DNA from: Oceanimonas sp. GK1 | Lineage (GTDB): Bacteria; Pseudomonadota; Gammaproteobacteria; Enterobacterales; Aeromonadaceae | Direction of reading: 5' to 3' | Length of the DNA stretch: 64,000 bases | Assembly: GCF_000243075.1 (NCBI RefSeq) | Contig: NC_016745.1 | Span: forward strand, 423,501 to 487,500 | Shown here: positions 51,900 through 63,278 of the stretch, piece after piece | Layout of the letters: each line of letters starts with the position of its first letter | How positions within the stretch are numbered: the first letter of the stretch is position 1 | Made by a program: the position numbers and the translations under genes | The notes under the pieces: generated by a model | What the model was told of the DNA's origin: nothing | Database searches by the model: none | Seen by the model: the letters and a program-made list of their open reading frames with translations, nothing else

Positions 51900-52928
51900 A
51901 TGAATGAAATGGGCATGTTTGAACGCTATCTGACCCTCTGGGTCGGCCTGTGCATTCTGGCCGGGGTGGCACTGGGTAATCTGGCGCCGGGGCTCTTCGG
52001 GGTGATTGCCCGGCTGGAGCTGGCCCACGTCAACCTGGTGGTGGCGGTCCTGATCTGGGTGATGATTTATCCGATGATGGTGCAGATAGACTTCAGCGCC
52101 ATCAAGGAAGTGGGGAAAAGGCCCAAAGGACTGGTGCTGACGCTGGTCATCAACTGGCTGATCAAGCCGTTTACCATGGCGGCGCTGGGCTGGCTGTTCT
52201 TTCGTGTGCTGTTTGCCGACTGGGTGGATCCCCAAAGTGCCGGTGAATATATCGCCGGCATGATACTGCTGGGGGTGGCGCCCTGTACCGCTATGGTGTT
52301 TGTCTGGAGCCAGCTGACCAGGGGGGATCCCAACTACACCCTGGTGCAGGTGTCGGTCAACGACATCATCATGATCTTCGCCTTTGCACCCATTGCCGCC
52401 TTTCTGCTGGGAGTCAGCGACATTCAGGTGCCCTGGGAGACGCTGTTGCTGTCGGTGGTGCTTTATGTGGTGCTGCCGCTGGCGGCCGGCGTCTGGACCC
52501 GTCACCGGCTGGAGCGCAGGGGGGATGGCGCTCGCCTTGAGCACTTGCTGCAGCGGCTCAAGCCCTGGTCGATACTGGGCCTGCTGGCCACCGTGGTGCT
52601 GCTGTTCGGGTTTCAGGCTGAAACCATCATTGCCCAGCCGCAAACCATTGGCCTGATTGCCATTCCGCTGTTAATCCAGACCTACGGCATTTTCATTATT
52701 GCCTATGCCGCCGCCTGGTGGCTGCGGCTGCCGCACCAGGTGGCGGCCCCGGCCTGCATGATAGGCACCTCCAACTTTTTCGAACTGGCGGTGGCGGTGG
52801 CGATCTCGTTGTTTGGTCTGCACTCGGGTGCGGCCCTGGCGACCGTGGTTGGCGTGCTGGTGGAGGTACCGGTGATGCTGTCCCTGGTGTATTTCGTCAA
52901 TAAAACCCGCTCCTGGTATGCCCACTGA
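51900..52928 (+). CDS. acr3: Arsenite efflux permease Acr3
   Basis: About 342 residues, ten-helix Acr3/ArsB-type transporter with the conserved cysteine in [15 protein letters not shown]. It expels As(III). The start is uncertain: ATG at 51855 overlaps the previous stop but gives a non-conserved extension, and ATG codons at 51900, 51909 and 51915 follow GGGAG. The family N terminus FERYLTLWV favours one of the latter. Confidence 0.93.
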   Translation: MNEMGMFERYLTLWVGLCILAGVALGNLAPGLFGVIARLELAHVNLVVAVLIWVMIYPMMVQIDFSAIKEVGKRPKGLVLTLVINWLIKPFTMAALGWLFFRVLFADWVDPQSAGEYIAGMILLGVAPCTAMVFVWSQLTRGDPNYTLVQVSVNDIIMIFAFAPIAAFLLGVSDIQVPWETLLLSVVLYVVLPLAAGVWTRHRLERRGDGARLEHLLQRLKPWSILGLLATVVLLFGFQAETIIAQPQTIGLIAIPLLIQTYGIFIIAYAAAWWLRLPHQVAAPACMIGTSNFFELAVAVAISLFGLHSGAALATVVGVLVEVPVMLSLVYFVNKTRSWYAH

Positions 52929-52956
52929 GTGAGTACGCTCAACAAGAGGATTGATT

Positions 52957-53457
52957 ATGTCCGTTTCGTTTCATCCGTCCTGGTCGCTTGCGGTGGAGCA
53001 GGGCACCTTGCTGCTGACGCCCTGCCCGGGCACCCAGGGTGTTGAACTGTGCGAGTCGCTGTCACAACTGAAAGCGGGCGGCGCCACGGCCGTGATTACC
53101 CTGATGACAGCCGACGAGCTGCACGAGGAAGGGCTGCCGGATTTCTCCCGGGCGGTAAAGGCCGCCGGGCTCGACTGGTTTCACCTTCCTGTACCGGATT
53201 TCGGCGTGCCGGGGGCCGATTTTGAACAGGCCTGGCAGGCCTGTCATCTGGAATTGCAGCAACGCCTGCGGTCAGGGGATACCCTGGCGCTGCATTGCAA
53301 AGGCGGCTCGGGCCGCACCGGCATGGTGGCGGCCAGACTGATGCTCGCCGCCGGCTTCGCTCCCGAGGCCGCGATCACCGCCATTCAGGCGCTGCGCCCG
53401 CGGGCGTTCAGCTATCCCGCCCAGCGCGACTACCTTCTAAACTCAGCCACCCTCTGA
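52957..53457 (+). CDS. Dual-specificity/tyrosine phosphatase-like protein in the ars operon
   Basis: 166 residues with the cysteine phosphatase signature [18 protein letters not shown] (CX5R) and an upstream Asp-bearing loop (PVPDFGVPG). It resembles the CDKN3-like phosphatases annotated in arsenic operons next to ars-type GAPDH. The natural substrate is unknown. It could act on phosphoproteins or as an arsenate-related enzyme; neither can be decided here. AGAGGA precedes the ATG, and 13 bp separate it from the next gene. Confidence 0.8.
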   Translation: MSVSFHPSWSLAVEQGTLLLTPCPGTQGVELCESLSQLKAGGATAVITLMTADELHEEGLPDFSRAVKAAGLDWFHLPVPDFGVPGADFEQAWQACHLELQQRLRSGDTLALHCKGGSGRTGMVAARLMLAAGFAPEAAITAIQALRPRAFSYPAQRDYLLNSATL

Positions 53458-53470
53458 ACGGAGCAGAATA

Positions 53471-54472
53471 ATGACCATTAACGTAGGCATTAACGGTTTT
53501 GGCCGCATGGGCCGCCTGACCATGCGGGTACTGTTTGAGCACAGCGACGTCAATATAGTGCACATCAACGATCCGGCCGGCGATGCCGCCACCCTAGCGC
53601 ACCTGATGAACTTCGACTCGGTGCACGGCCGCTGGCAGCACGAAGCCCTGGCCGACGGCGACAGCATGCGGGTCGGTTCGCAACGCATTACCGTCAGCCG
53701 CAACAAAACCATCGAAGAGACCGACTGGTCCGGCTGTGATCTGGTGATCGAGGCATCCGGCAAGATGAAAAAGAAGGAGGTGCTGCAGGCCTATCTGGAT
53801 CAGGGCGTGAAGCGGGTGGTGGTCACCGCCCCGGTGAAGCAGGAAGGGGTGCTGGATGTGGTGATGGGGGTGAACGATCACCTCTATGACCCGGGCCGGC
53901 ACCGTATCGTGACGGCGGCATCCTGCACCACCAACTGCCTGGCGCCGGTGGTGAAGGTGATCCACGAGCAGCTGGGGATTGTGCACGGCTCCATGACCAC
54001 CATTCACGACATCACCAACACCCAGACCATTCTGGATGCGCCGCACAAGGACTTGCGCCGGGCCCGGGCCTGCGGCATGAGCCTGATCCCCACTACCACC
54101 GGCTCCGCCACCGCCATCACCCGTATTTTCCCGGAGCTCAAGGGCAAGCTGAACGGCCATGCCATTCGGGTGCCGCTGGCCAATGCCTCCCTGACCGACT
54201 GTGTGTTCGAGGTGGCGCGCCAGACCACGGCACAAGAGGTCAATGCCCTGCTGAAGGCCGCCGCCGAGGGCGAACTGAAGGGCATTCTGGGTTATGAGCA
54301 GCGCCCGCTGGTGTCCATCGATTACAAGACGGATCCGCGCTCATCCGTGATCGATGCCCTGTCCACCATGGTGGTGAGCGGTACTCATGTGAAGCTCTAT
54401 GCCTGGTACGACAACGAGTGGGGCTACGCCAACCGTACCGCCGAGCTGGCGCTGAAGGTAGGACGCGGGTAA
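53471..54472 (+). CDS. Ars-type glyceraldehyde-3-phosphate dehydrogenase
   Basis: 333 residues. It has the NAD-binding motif [15 protein letters not shown], the catalytic cysteine in [13 protein letters not shown] and the C-terminal [10 protein letters not shown]. Next to arsJ, such GAPDHs make 1-arseno-3-phosphoglycerate from glyceraldehyde-3-phosphate and arsenate, which ArsJ then expels (the established ArsJ pathway). The stop TAA abuts the arsJ ATG. Confidence 0.93.
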   Translation: MTINVGINGFGRMGRLTMRVLFEHSDVNIVHINDPAGDAATLAHLMNFDSVHGRWQHEALADGDSMRVGSQRITVSRNKTIEETDWSGCDLVIEASGKMKKKEVLQAYLDQGVKRVVVTAPVKQEGVLDVVMGVNDHLYDPGRHRIVTAASCTTNCLAPVVKVIHEQLGIVHGSMTTIHDITNTQTILDAPHKDLRRARACGMSLIPTTTGSATAITRIFPELKGKLNGHAIRVPLANASLTDCVFEVARQTTAQEVNALLKAAAEGELKGILGYEQRPLVSIDYKTDPRSSVIDALSTMVVSGTHVKLYAWYDNEWGYANRTAELALKVGRG

Positions 54473-55699
54473 ATGCTGAACCGGCTGTCTCCCGGCATCC
54501 GCCAGTATTTGGTGGTCACCGGCAACTACTGGGCGTTTACCCTCACCGACGGCGCCCTGCGCATGCTGGTGGTGCTGCATTTTCACGGCCTTGGGTATTC
54601 GCCGCTGGAGATCGCGCTGCTGTTTCTGTTCTACGAAATCTTCGGGGTGATCACCAATCTGGTGGGGGGCTGGCTCGGCGCTCACCTGGGCCTTAACCGC
54701 ACCATGAACATCGGCCTGGCCCTGCAGGTGGTGGCCCTGGGCATGCTGCTGGTGCCCGCCGCCTGGCTGACCGTGCCCTGGGTGATGGCGGCCCAGGCGC
54801 TGTCCGGCATCGCCAAGGATCTTAACAAGATGAGTGCCAAAAGCTCGATCAAGCTGCTGGTGCCGGCAGAAGCCCAGGGCACTCTCTACCAGTGGGTGGC
54901 GCTGCTCACTGGCTCCAAGAACGCGCTCAAGGGCGTGGGTTTTTTCATGGGCGGCGCGCTGCTGATGGGGCTGGGCTTTGCCGGGGCCGTGGCGGCCATG
55001 GCCGTGGCGCTGACGCTGGTGTGGCTGCTGAGCCTGATGCTGCTGACGCAGGATTTGGGCAAGGCCAAACAAAAACCGAAGTTTCGCGACATGCTTTCCA
55101 AAAGCCGCGCCATCAACCTGCTGTCGGCGGCCCGGCTGTTTCTGTTTGGTGCCCGTGATGTCTGGTTTGTGGTGGCGCTGCCGGTGTTTTTGTCCCAGAG
55201 CCTGGGCTGGCACCACGGCCAGACCGGTGGCTTTATGGCGCTCTGGATAATAGGCTACGGCCTGGTGCAGGCGCTGGCGCCCAGGGTGACCGGCAAGGCG
55301 GCAGGAAACGTACCCGATGGTCGTGTCGCGACCGGCTGGGCTCTGGGGTTAACCCTGGTGCCCGGGCTGATCGCCTTGGGGCTGATGACGGGATTGAACC
55401 CCGCCATGGTGCTGATCGGCGGTCTGCTGCTATTCGGTGCCCTGTTTGCGGTCAATTCCTCGCTGCACAGTTATCTGATCGTCAGCCATGCCGGCCGGGA
55501 TGGCGTTTCCCTGGATGTGGGTTTTTACTACATGGCCAACGCCATGGGCCGGCTGCTGGGCACCCTGCTGTCCGGCGGACTCTTTCAGTGGGCCGGACAG
55601 GGCAGCGCCGGCATGCAGGCCTGTTTATGGGTATCGATGGCGTTTTTGCTGCTGACGACCCTTATTTCCCTTAGGCTGCCGCGCTCGGTGGTGAACTGA
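54473..55699 (+). CDS. arsJ: Organoarsenical efflux MFS transporter ArsJ
   Basis: 408 residues, major facilitator with about 12 hydrophobic segments and the ArsJ-typical NYWAFTLTDGALRMLVVLHFH and SGIAKDLNKMSAKSSIK. It exports 1-arseno-3-phosphoglycerate made by the preceding GAPDH, giving As(V) resistance. Last gene of the ars operon. It ends only 12 bp before the stop codon of the convergent sensor gene, with no terminator in between. Confidence 0.93.
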   Translation: MLNRLSPGIRQYLVVTGNYWAFTLTDGALRMLVVLHFHGLGYSPLEIALLFLFYEIFGVITNLVGGWLGAHLGLNRTMNIGLALQVVALGMLLVPAAWLTVPWVMAAQALSGIAKDLNKMSAKSSIKLLVPAEAQGTLYQWVALLTGSKNALKGVGFFMGGALLMGLGFAGAVAAMAVALTLVWLLSLMLLTQDLGKAKQKPKFRDMLSKSRAINLLSAARLFLFGARDVWFVVALPVFLSQSLGWHHGQTGGFMALWIIGYGLVQALAPRVTGKAAGNVPDGRVATGWALGLTLVPGLIALGLMTGLNPAMVLIGGLLLFGALFAVNSSLHSYLIVSHAGRDGVSLDVGFYYMANAMGRLLGTLLSGGLFQWAGQGSAGMQACLWVSMAFLLLTTLISLRLPRSVVN

Positions 55700-55711
55700 G
55701 CCCGGTGATGG

Positions 55712-57520
55712 CTAGCGCTCCGGATCCGGGGTTTGGGGCGGGGCGTTTCTGAGCCCGGAAATATTGGAAAAGACTGCCACATAATGGCTGGTTTCCCCCC
55801 GGGGATTGCCCAGGGTTCTGACCGACAGCCACAGCAGCAGGGGAATGCCGGACCTGACCCGGCAGAACACTTCACCCTGCCAGTGCCCGCAAGTGTCGGC
55901 GTCCTGCCAGAGGGAGGTGTTGTCCAGCTCCAGAGGCAGGGCGCTGCCGGGGGGCTGACCCACCATGTCATCCAGGGTAAAGCCGGTGATCCGGGTATAG
56001 GCCGGATTGGCATAGACCAGTCGCTGGTGGCGATCGAAGATCAACACCGCTTCCAGCATGTTGGCCAGCACCAGGCGGTTGAGCTGCAGGGATTCTTCCG
56101 CCTGTTTCAGGCGACTGATGTCCTGGCCCTGCAGTTGTACCGCCGTGACCACACCATGGGTAAACACCGGCGCCAGGGTCCACAGCTGGTAACGGGCCTG
56201 CTGCGGCAGGGGGCCCAGCCGGGCTTCCACATCATCGACCCGATGGCCTTTTCTGGCCTTGTCGATGGCCTGCAGCAGGGGGGCCAGTTGCTCGGGGCTG
56301 AAGTGCTCGGCGAGGGAAGAACCAATCCGTTCAGGGGGATCCTGTTTAAACAGCGCCGTGGCCATCTGGTTCAGGGCCAGAATGCGATCGTGATTGTCGA
56401 CGATGAGGGTGGCCGAGTTGGCGGCGTCAAACAGGTGGGCCAGCCGCAGCTCCTTTTGCTGCAGTATGGCCACCATGCTTTCCAGGCTGTTGCCGAGAAA
56501 ATTGAATTCCTGAATGCGGTCGGGTTGAAAGGCCGCGTGCTGGCCGTGGCTCACCTGTTCGGCAAAACGGGTGAGACTGAACAGGGGAGCAGAGATCAGC
56601 CGAAGGGTATACAGCGACAGTCCCAGTGCGGTCAGCAGCACCAGTACCAGGGCGAGCAGAGTGTGGTAGCCATAATTTTGCTGCAATTGCTGGGCGATGG
56701 TGTTGTCGGTCAGCAACAGCAGTTGCAGCTCGCTCGGCTCGCCATTGATCAGCAAAGGGCGCAGACGGAAGTAGTGCCCCTGGATCTGGCCATCACGGCG
56801 CCCGCTGGACAGCGCCTGGGTGAATACCATGGGCGCAATGTCGTTGTTGCTGAGGTAGGCGGGGCTCACCGGCTTGCCGCGCCGGATCAGCTGAACCCTG
56901 ACGTTTTCCGCGCCCCGGGCAAGGTGCTGTAACAGGCTGAGGTTGTCATTCAGTACCACTCCGCCCAGCAGGTTGCCAATAACCTGGCCCGACGCCTGGG
57001 CAATAACCGGGTAACGTTGCACCAGGGCGACCTGGCGGCTAAAAGGGGCGTCCAGCTCAAGGCCGGCCCACCGATGGTACAGCGGCGGTGTGGTCAGCAA
57101 CTGTTGCAGCCGGTGCTCCATGGTATAGAGCGGCGAGTTCAGGTGAACCCAGGGCTGTTCCTGCCGGCTCAGCACCAGCAAGTCCAGGTACTCCCCGTGA
57201 CGGTTTGCCAGTATTTCCTGTAATTGTGCTTCGGCGGCCTGGCGGTTGCCGGAGGACAGGGCCTGCGCCAGCTCCGGCTGTTCGGCGGCGGTCGACAGCA
57301 GGCTATCCAGGCTGCTGAGGTAGCTGTCCAGCAGGATCTGCAACCGGCCGTTGGCCTCTTCCAGTTGCTGGTGAATGCTGTCATCGATCATGGCCGAGCT
57401 GCTGCGGTAGGTCAGCAGCAGCAGGGCCGCCGCCAGCAACAGAAAAGCGGGCAGCAATACCAGCAGCAGCTGTCGCAGCAGCGGCCGGGCGGGAGGGCTA
57501 TCGGGAGTAACGAAAGGCAT
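55712..57520 (-). CDS. LuxQ-like membrane PAS sensor lacking an output domain
   Basis: 602 residues from the ATG at 57520. It has TM1 (about 13-37), a periplasmic sensor of about 245 residues, TM2 (about 285-308), a HAMP-like linker and two PAS domains (about 358-465 and 480-589). It ends 13 residues after the second PAC segment (YVAVFSNISGL), where a kinase or GGDEF domain would normally follow. No such domain can lie downstream, because the stop is 12 bp from arsJ. The gene overlaps luxP by 23 bp, the usual luxPQ arrangement, so it is probably the LuxP partner. Truncated or naturally output-less; no pseudogene disruption is visible elsewhere. Confidence 0.75.
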   Translation of the reverse strand: MPFVTPDSPPARPLLRQLLLVLLPAFLLLAAALLLLTYRSSSAMIDDSIHQQLEEANGRLQILLDSYLSSLDSLLSTAAEQPELAQALSSGNRQAAEAQLQEILANRHGEYLDLLVLSRQEQPWVHLNSPLYTMEHRLQQLLTTPPLYHRWAGLELDAPFSRQVALVQRYPVIAQASGQVIGNLLGGVVLNDNLSLLQHLARGAENVRVQLIRRGKPVSPAYLSNNDIAPMVFTQALSSGRRDGQIQGHYFRLRPLLINGEPSELQLLLLTDNTIAQQLQQNYGYHTLLALVLVLLTALGLSLYTLRLISAPLFSLTRFAEQVSHGQHAAFQPDRIQEFNFLGNSLESMVAILQQKELRLAHLFDAANSATLIVDNHDRILALNQMATALFKQDPPERIGSSLAEHFSPEQLAPLLQAIDKARKGHRVDDVEARLGPLPQQARYQLWTLAPVFTHGVVTAVQLQGQDISRLKQAEESLQLNRLVLANMLEAVLIFDRHQRLVYANPAYTRITGFTLDDMVGQPPGSALPLELDNTSLWQDADTCGHWQGEVFCRVRSGIPLLLWLSVRTLGNPRGETSHYVAVFSNISGLRNAPPQTPDPER

Positions 57521-58601
57521 GGGCTTTAAGGCGTTCCAGTTCGGCGGGGGGCGTGTGTCGGTCAACCACGGCGAAGTCGCCGCTGTAAACCCGTGGCAGG
57601 CGGTGGGCCTGGCCTTCCAGATCGAGGCGAATGGCTTCTGCCATGGCCACCCCGTTGTCATCGTTCATGCGCATGACCGTCAGATCCAGCTCCCCCCTGA
57701 CCAGGGCATCCAGCTCGGCACTGCCGCCGCCCCAGCCATTCAGCAGCACCTGGTCCTGTCTGCCCAGGGTCTTCAGTGCATCGGCGGCGCCAAAGGCAAT
57801 GTCTGTGGTGCAGGCGTAGATCAGATTGATATCGGGGTTGGCAGTCAGCGCCTGGAGGACCGCCTTGCTGGCTTTGTCCCGCTCTACATCGGTATAAAAA
57901 GCCTGGCGCAGCACCATGCCGGGCTGGCTGGCGGACAGGCGGATAAACTCGTCCCCTCTGGCCTGGCTGACATGGCCTTGGGTTCCATACAGCATCAGGT
58001 AGCTGGCGCTGGGGCCGATCAGGCGGCCGATGGCGTCGGTAAGCAAGCGGGTGCCTTCCTGATGATCAAAGCCCACGTAGAAAAACGGCTGGTTTGGGCC
58101 CCATGATTGCAGAGGGGTGGTGATGTTCATCAGAATGAGCTTGGGGTGGCCGCGGGCGAGCAGTTTTTCAACCAGTATGCGGTGCCGCGGGGAATTGAGG
58201 GTAAATATCAGGTAATCGGGATCGCCTTGCAGGGCCTCGGCCAGCCGTTGCTCCTGTTGTCTGATGGGCGTGGCGGGCTGGAACGAATAGCTTTGCAGGG
58301 CATGGGGCAGGCCCATTTCCTGCAGCCGGCGGGACAGGCTCAGCCGGCTGCGTGACCAGTAGTCCGAGAGCTGCTCATCCGGGGTCAGCATGGCAATGCG
58401 TACCGGCGGGGTGGCTGCAGCCGACCAGGGCCGGGCCGGTTGACGGACTCGTTCGGCAAACCCCTCGGCCAGCCGGCGCTGCTCGGGAAAGGCCGTCATG
58501 TATTCCTGAAAGGTCCAGTAATTCTGGCTGTCGGCCTGTGCCCGGCCGCATATCATCAGCATGGCAAGGATGCCGGTGCACAACAGTCGCATTATCAACA
58601 T
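57498..58601 (-). CDS. luxP: AI-2-binding periplasmic protein LuxP
   Basis: 367 residues with a signal peptide (MLIMRLLCTGILAMLMICGRAQA). It aligns end to end with Vibrio harveyi LuxP. The residues known there to contact borated AI-2 are all present: Gln77, Ser79 and Trp82 (EQLSDYW), Asn159 (LMNITTP), Arg215 (SQARGDEF), Trp290 (LNGWGGGSAELD) and Arg311 (TVMRMNDDNG). It should therefore bind AI-2 and report to the adjacent membrane sensor. ATG at 58592 is an alternative start; a TTG at 58619 is less likely. Confidence 0.92.
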   Translation of the reverse strand: MLIMRLLCTGILAMLMICGRAQADSQNYWTFQEYMTAFPEQRRLAEGFAERVRQPARPWSAAATPPVRIAMLTPDEQLSDYWSRSRLSLSRRLQEMGLPHALQSYSFQPATPIRQQEQRLAEALQGDPDYLIFTLNSPRHRILVEKLLARGHPKLILMNITTPLQSWGPNQPFFYVGFDHQEGTRLLTDAIGRLIGPSASYLMLYGTQGHVSQARGDEFIRLSASQPGMVLRQAFYTDVERDKASKAVLQALTANPDINLIYACTTDIAFGAADALKTLGRQDQVLLNGWGGGSAELDALVRGELDLTVMRMNDDNGVAMAEAIRLDLEGQAHRLPRVYSGDFAVVDRHTPPAELERLKAHAFRYSR

Positions 58602-58714
58602 GGCGGTAAAACTGGGCAAAAAAGGCTGAACGGGCGGGATATGATGGGGATCTTATTATGTGTTCAGGGGAAAGTCAGTATTTTCCTTTGTGGCTTGCCC
58701 CCGCACCCCTAAAG

Positions 58715-58746
58715 ACCGAAACCGGGCCAGAGGGCCCGGTTTCGGT
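58715..58746 (-). terminator. Hairpin between katG and luxP
   Basis: A perfect 14-bp stem, ACCGAAACCGGGCC and GGCCCGGTTTCGGT, with loop AGAG, lies 20 bp after the katG stop. The following minus-strand T content is low (CTTTAGG), so termination may be partial. Confidence 0.7.
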
Positions 58747-58766
58747 GTGCCTGAGGGAACCTGGTG

Positions 58767-61115
<2,349 letters not shown>

Positions 61116-63068
61116 TCAGGGGGCTTTCCGCAGTCGGAAGCGGGCCAGCCGCTGTTCCAGCTGGGCGGCCAGTTCGCCCATGGCTGCTCCCTGCTGTTGC
61201 AACTGGCCGGCAATGGCAAGGGTGGCCTGATAGCCATCCCGGATCAGGATCACATTGTGCTGTATGTCATCGGTGACGGTACGTTGTTCCTCGGTGGCGG
61301 TGGCTACCTGTTCGCTCATTTCATTGACCTTGCGGATTTCCCCCACAATGGTGGTCAGCTCCCCGCCGGCCTTGCGTGCTTCTTCCACGCTGTAGCCGGC
61401 CTTGTCGCGGCCGGTTCCCATGGCGCTGACGGCGCTCTCTACCCCTTCCCGCAACCGGGCCAGCATGCCGTCGATGTCGGCGGCGGTATCTTGGGTCTGC
61501 ATGGCCAGGGCTCGAACTTCGTCGGCCACTACCGCAAAGCCCCGGCCCGATTCACCGGCCCGGGCGGCTTCAATGGCGGCGTTCAGGGCCAGCAGGTTGG
61601 TGCGCTCGGAGATCTGCTTGATGGTGGTCAGGCAGTGTTCCACATCCCGGGTATGCTGGGCCACTTCCAGCACCCGTCGCTCGCCCTCGTTCAGGGCCAG
61701 GGCGACCTCTTCAATGGCGGCAATGGTATCGTCCACATCGTGATCCCCTTCTTCCGCCCGCAATATGCTGTCGTTGGCGGCGCCAAAGGTGTCGCTGGCG
61801 TGGCGGGCAATTTCGGCCACGGTGGCAGCCATCTCGGTGGTGGCGGAAACCACCAGCTCCACCTGTCCGGTACCATTTTCAATATTCAGCTGCACTTGCT
61901 GTACCGAGTTTTGAGTATGCTCGGCGTTGCCGAACAGACGCTGGCTGGCATGGCTGACGCCCAGCAGCAGATCGTTGAGGTGAAGCTGCATGGTGTTCAG
62001 GGATGTGGCCAGCTCGGCCAGCTCGTCGTGGCCCTGCACCGGTACATCCTGAGTAAAGTCGTTGTCTTGGGTAATGCGCAGCATGCCCTGATGCAGGGTG
62101 CGTACGCCGCGGCGAATACCATGCATCAGCCAGAGGGAGAGGGCCAGCGTCAGTGCCAGCACAACGACCGAAAGCGCCAGGCTCAGCCAGAAGCGGGTAG
62201 CGGCGGCCTGGTACAGTTGCAGAACATGCTGCTCCAGACTGGCGGCAAGGCTGTCTTCTACCGCTTTCAGCTGGTTGATATGACGGGTGGCGGTGCCAAA
62301 CCACTGGGTGGCATTCTGGTTAAAACCACCGGTGTCGGCGCGCTCGTGGGCCAGCTGCTGCAGGCGGGTCACTTCGTCATTATTACCGGCCTGGCGCCGG
62401 TATTGCTCCTGCCATTCGAGTGACGCCAGATGGTGGAAGCGTTCCAGATAGGTGGCCTGTTCCGCTTCCAGAGTAATAAAGCGGCGGTACAGACCGGGGG
62501 CAAAGCGGTCGGCGCCGAAGGCGTTGCTCAGTACCGCACGAATGAGACCCATGCGTTCCTTGCTCTGCAAAAAGGCACTGTAGGCCGCCAGCCGGGCCGC
62601 GGTGTCGCCGCTGTGGGCCAGGCCCACGGCCGCATCCACCTGGGTTAGTAGCTGACGGATGATGCGAGTGTAGCTGTCCACCATGGCGCCCAGTTCGGCG
62701 TTGCCGCCGTCCACCACGGTGCGCAACCCCTGCAATTGTTGTAATGCCGACAGGGTGGTGCCGGTGCTCAGGTGGATTTTCAGCTCGGCCAGCGCGCGAT
62801 CGCTTTGTTGGCGCTGGGATTGCAATTCGCTGGCGAACTGGCGTCCGTTCGAACCGATAAAGCCCGCCGACATGCCGCGTTCCTTTTGTAACTCGTGGGC
62901 CAGGTTGCTGCTGGCGACCGACAGTGCCACCATGGGCTCCATTGCCGCCGCTCGCGCCATGCTCTGGTAAGCCTGGTAGGACGTGAGGCCACCAAAGCCG
63001 AGCAGGGCGAGGACCGGCAGCAGCAGGGAGATGGCCAGTTTGTGGGCCAGAGTCAGATGTCCTGTCAT
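61116..63068 (-). CDS. Methyl-accepting chemotaxis protein with NIT sensor domain
   Basis: 650 residues: TM1 (about 10-30), a periplasmic NIT (nitrate/nitrite-sensing) domain with the diagnostic [19 protein letters not shown]2 (about 300-322), HAMP, and a cytoplasmic signalling domain with the hairpin tip [20 protein letters not shown]. It should modulate CheA activity in response to nitrate, nitrite or another ligand; the ligand is inferred from the domain name only. ATG at 63068 preferred over a TTG at 63083. No che genes are nearby. Confidence 0.9.
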   Translation of the reverse strand: MTGHLTLAHKLAISLLLPVLALLGFGGLTSYQAYQSMARAAAMEPMVALSVASSNLAHELQKERGMSAGFIGSNGRQFASELQSQRQQSDRALAELKIHLSTGTTLSALQQLQGLRTVVDGGNAELGAMVDSYTRIIRQLLTQVDAAVGLAHSGDTAARLAAYSAFLQSKERMGLIRAVLSNAFGADRFAPGLYRRFITLEAEQATYLERFHHLASLEWQEQYRRQAGNNDEVTRLQQLAHERADTGGFNQNATQWFGTATRHINQLKAVEDSLAASLEQHVLQLYQAAATRFWLSLALSVVVLALTLALSLWLMHGIRRGVRTLHQGMLRITQDNDFTQDVPVQGHDELAELATSLNTMQLHLNDLLLGVSHASQRLFGNAEHTQNSVQQVQLNIENGTGQVELVVSATTEMAATVAEIARHASDTFGAANDSILRAEEGDHDVDDTIAAIEEVALALNEGERRVLEVAQHTRDVEHCLTTIKQISERTNLLALNAAIEAARAGESGRGFAVVADEVRALAMQTQDTAADIDGMLARLREGVESAVSAMGTGRDKAGYSVEEARKAGGELTTIVGEIRKVNEMSEQVATATEEQRTVTDDIQHNVILIRDGYQATLAIAGQLQQQGAAMGELAAQLEQRLARFRLRKAP

Positions 63069-63278
63069 CCTTAAATACCTCAACGCGCGAGTGTGCTCAG
63101 GTTATCGGCATTCGGTATCAAAACTGAATCGATTTCGCTGCATGACCAGGGCTGAGCCGCGGGGTATCGGGAACGATGGAAAAAAAGTCGGCACTGGGTT
63201 AAATTTCCTGCGGTTTTTTCATCTTCCGCCTCGGCGTCACTCTTGCGGAACACACCTTCCAGACGGTAATGCATAACA

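Noticed and set aside
57521..57661. N-terminal extension of the LuxQ-like sensor to 57661
   Set aside because: The extension runs inside luxP in another frame, lacks hydrophobic character and precedes a proper start just before TM1.
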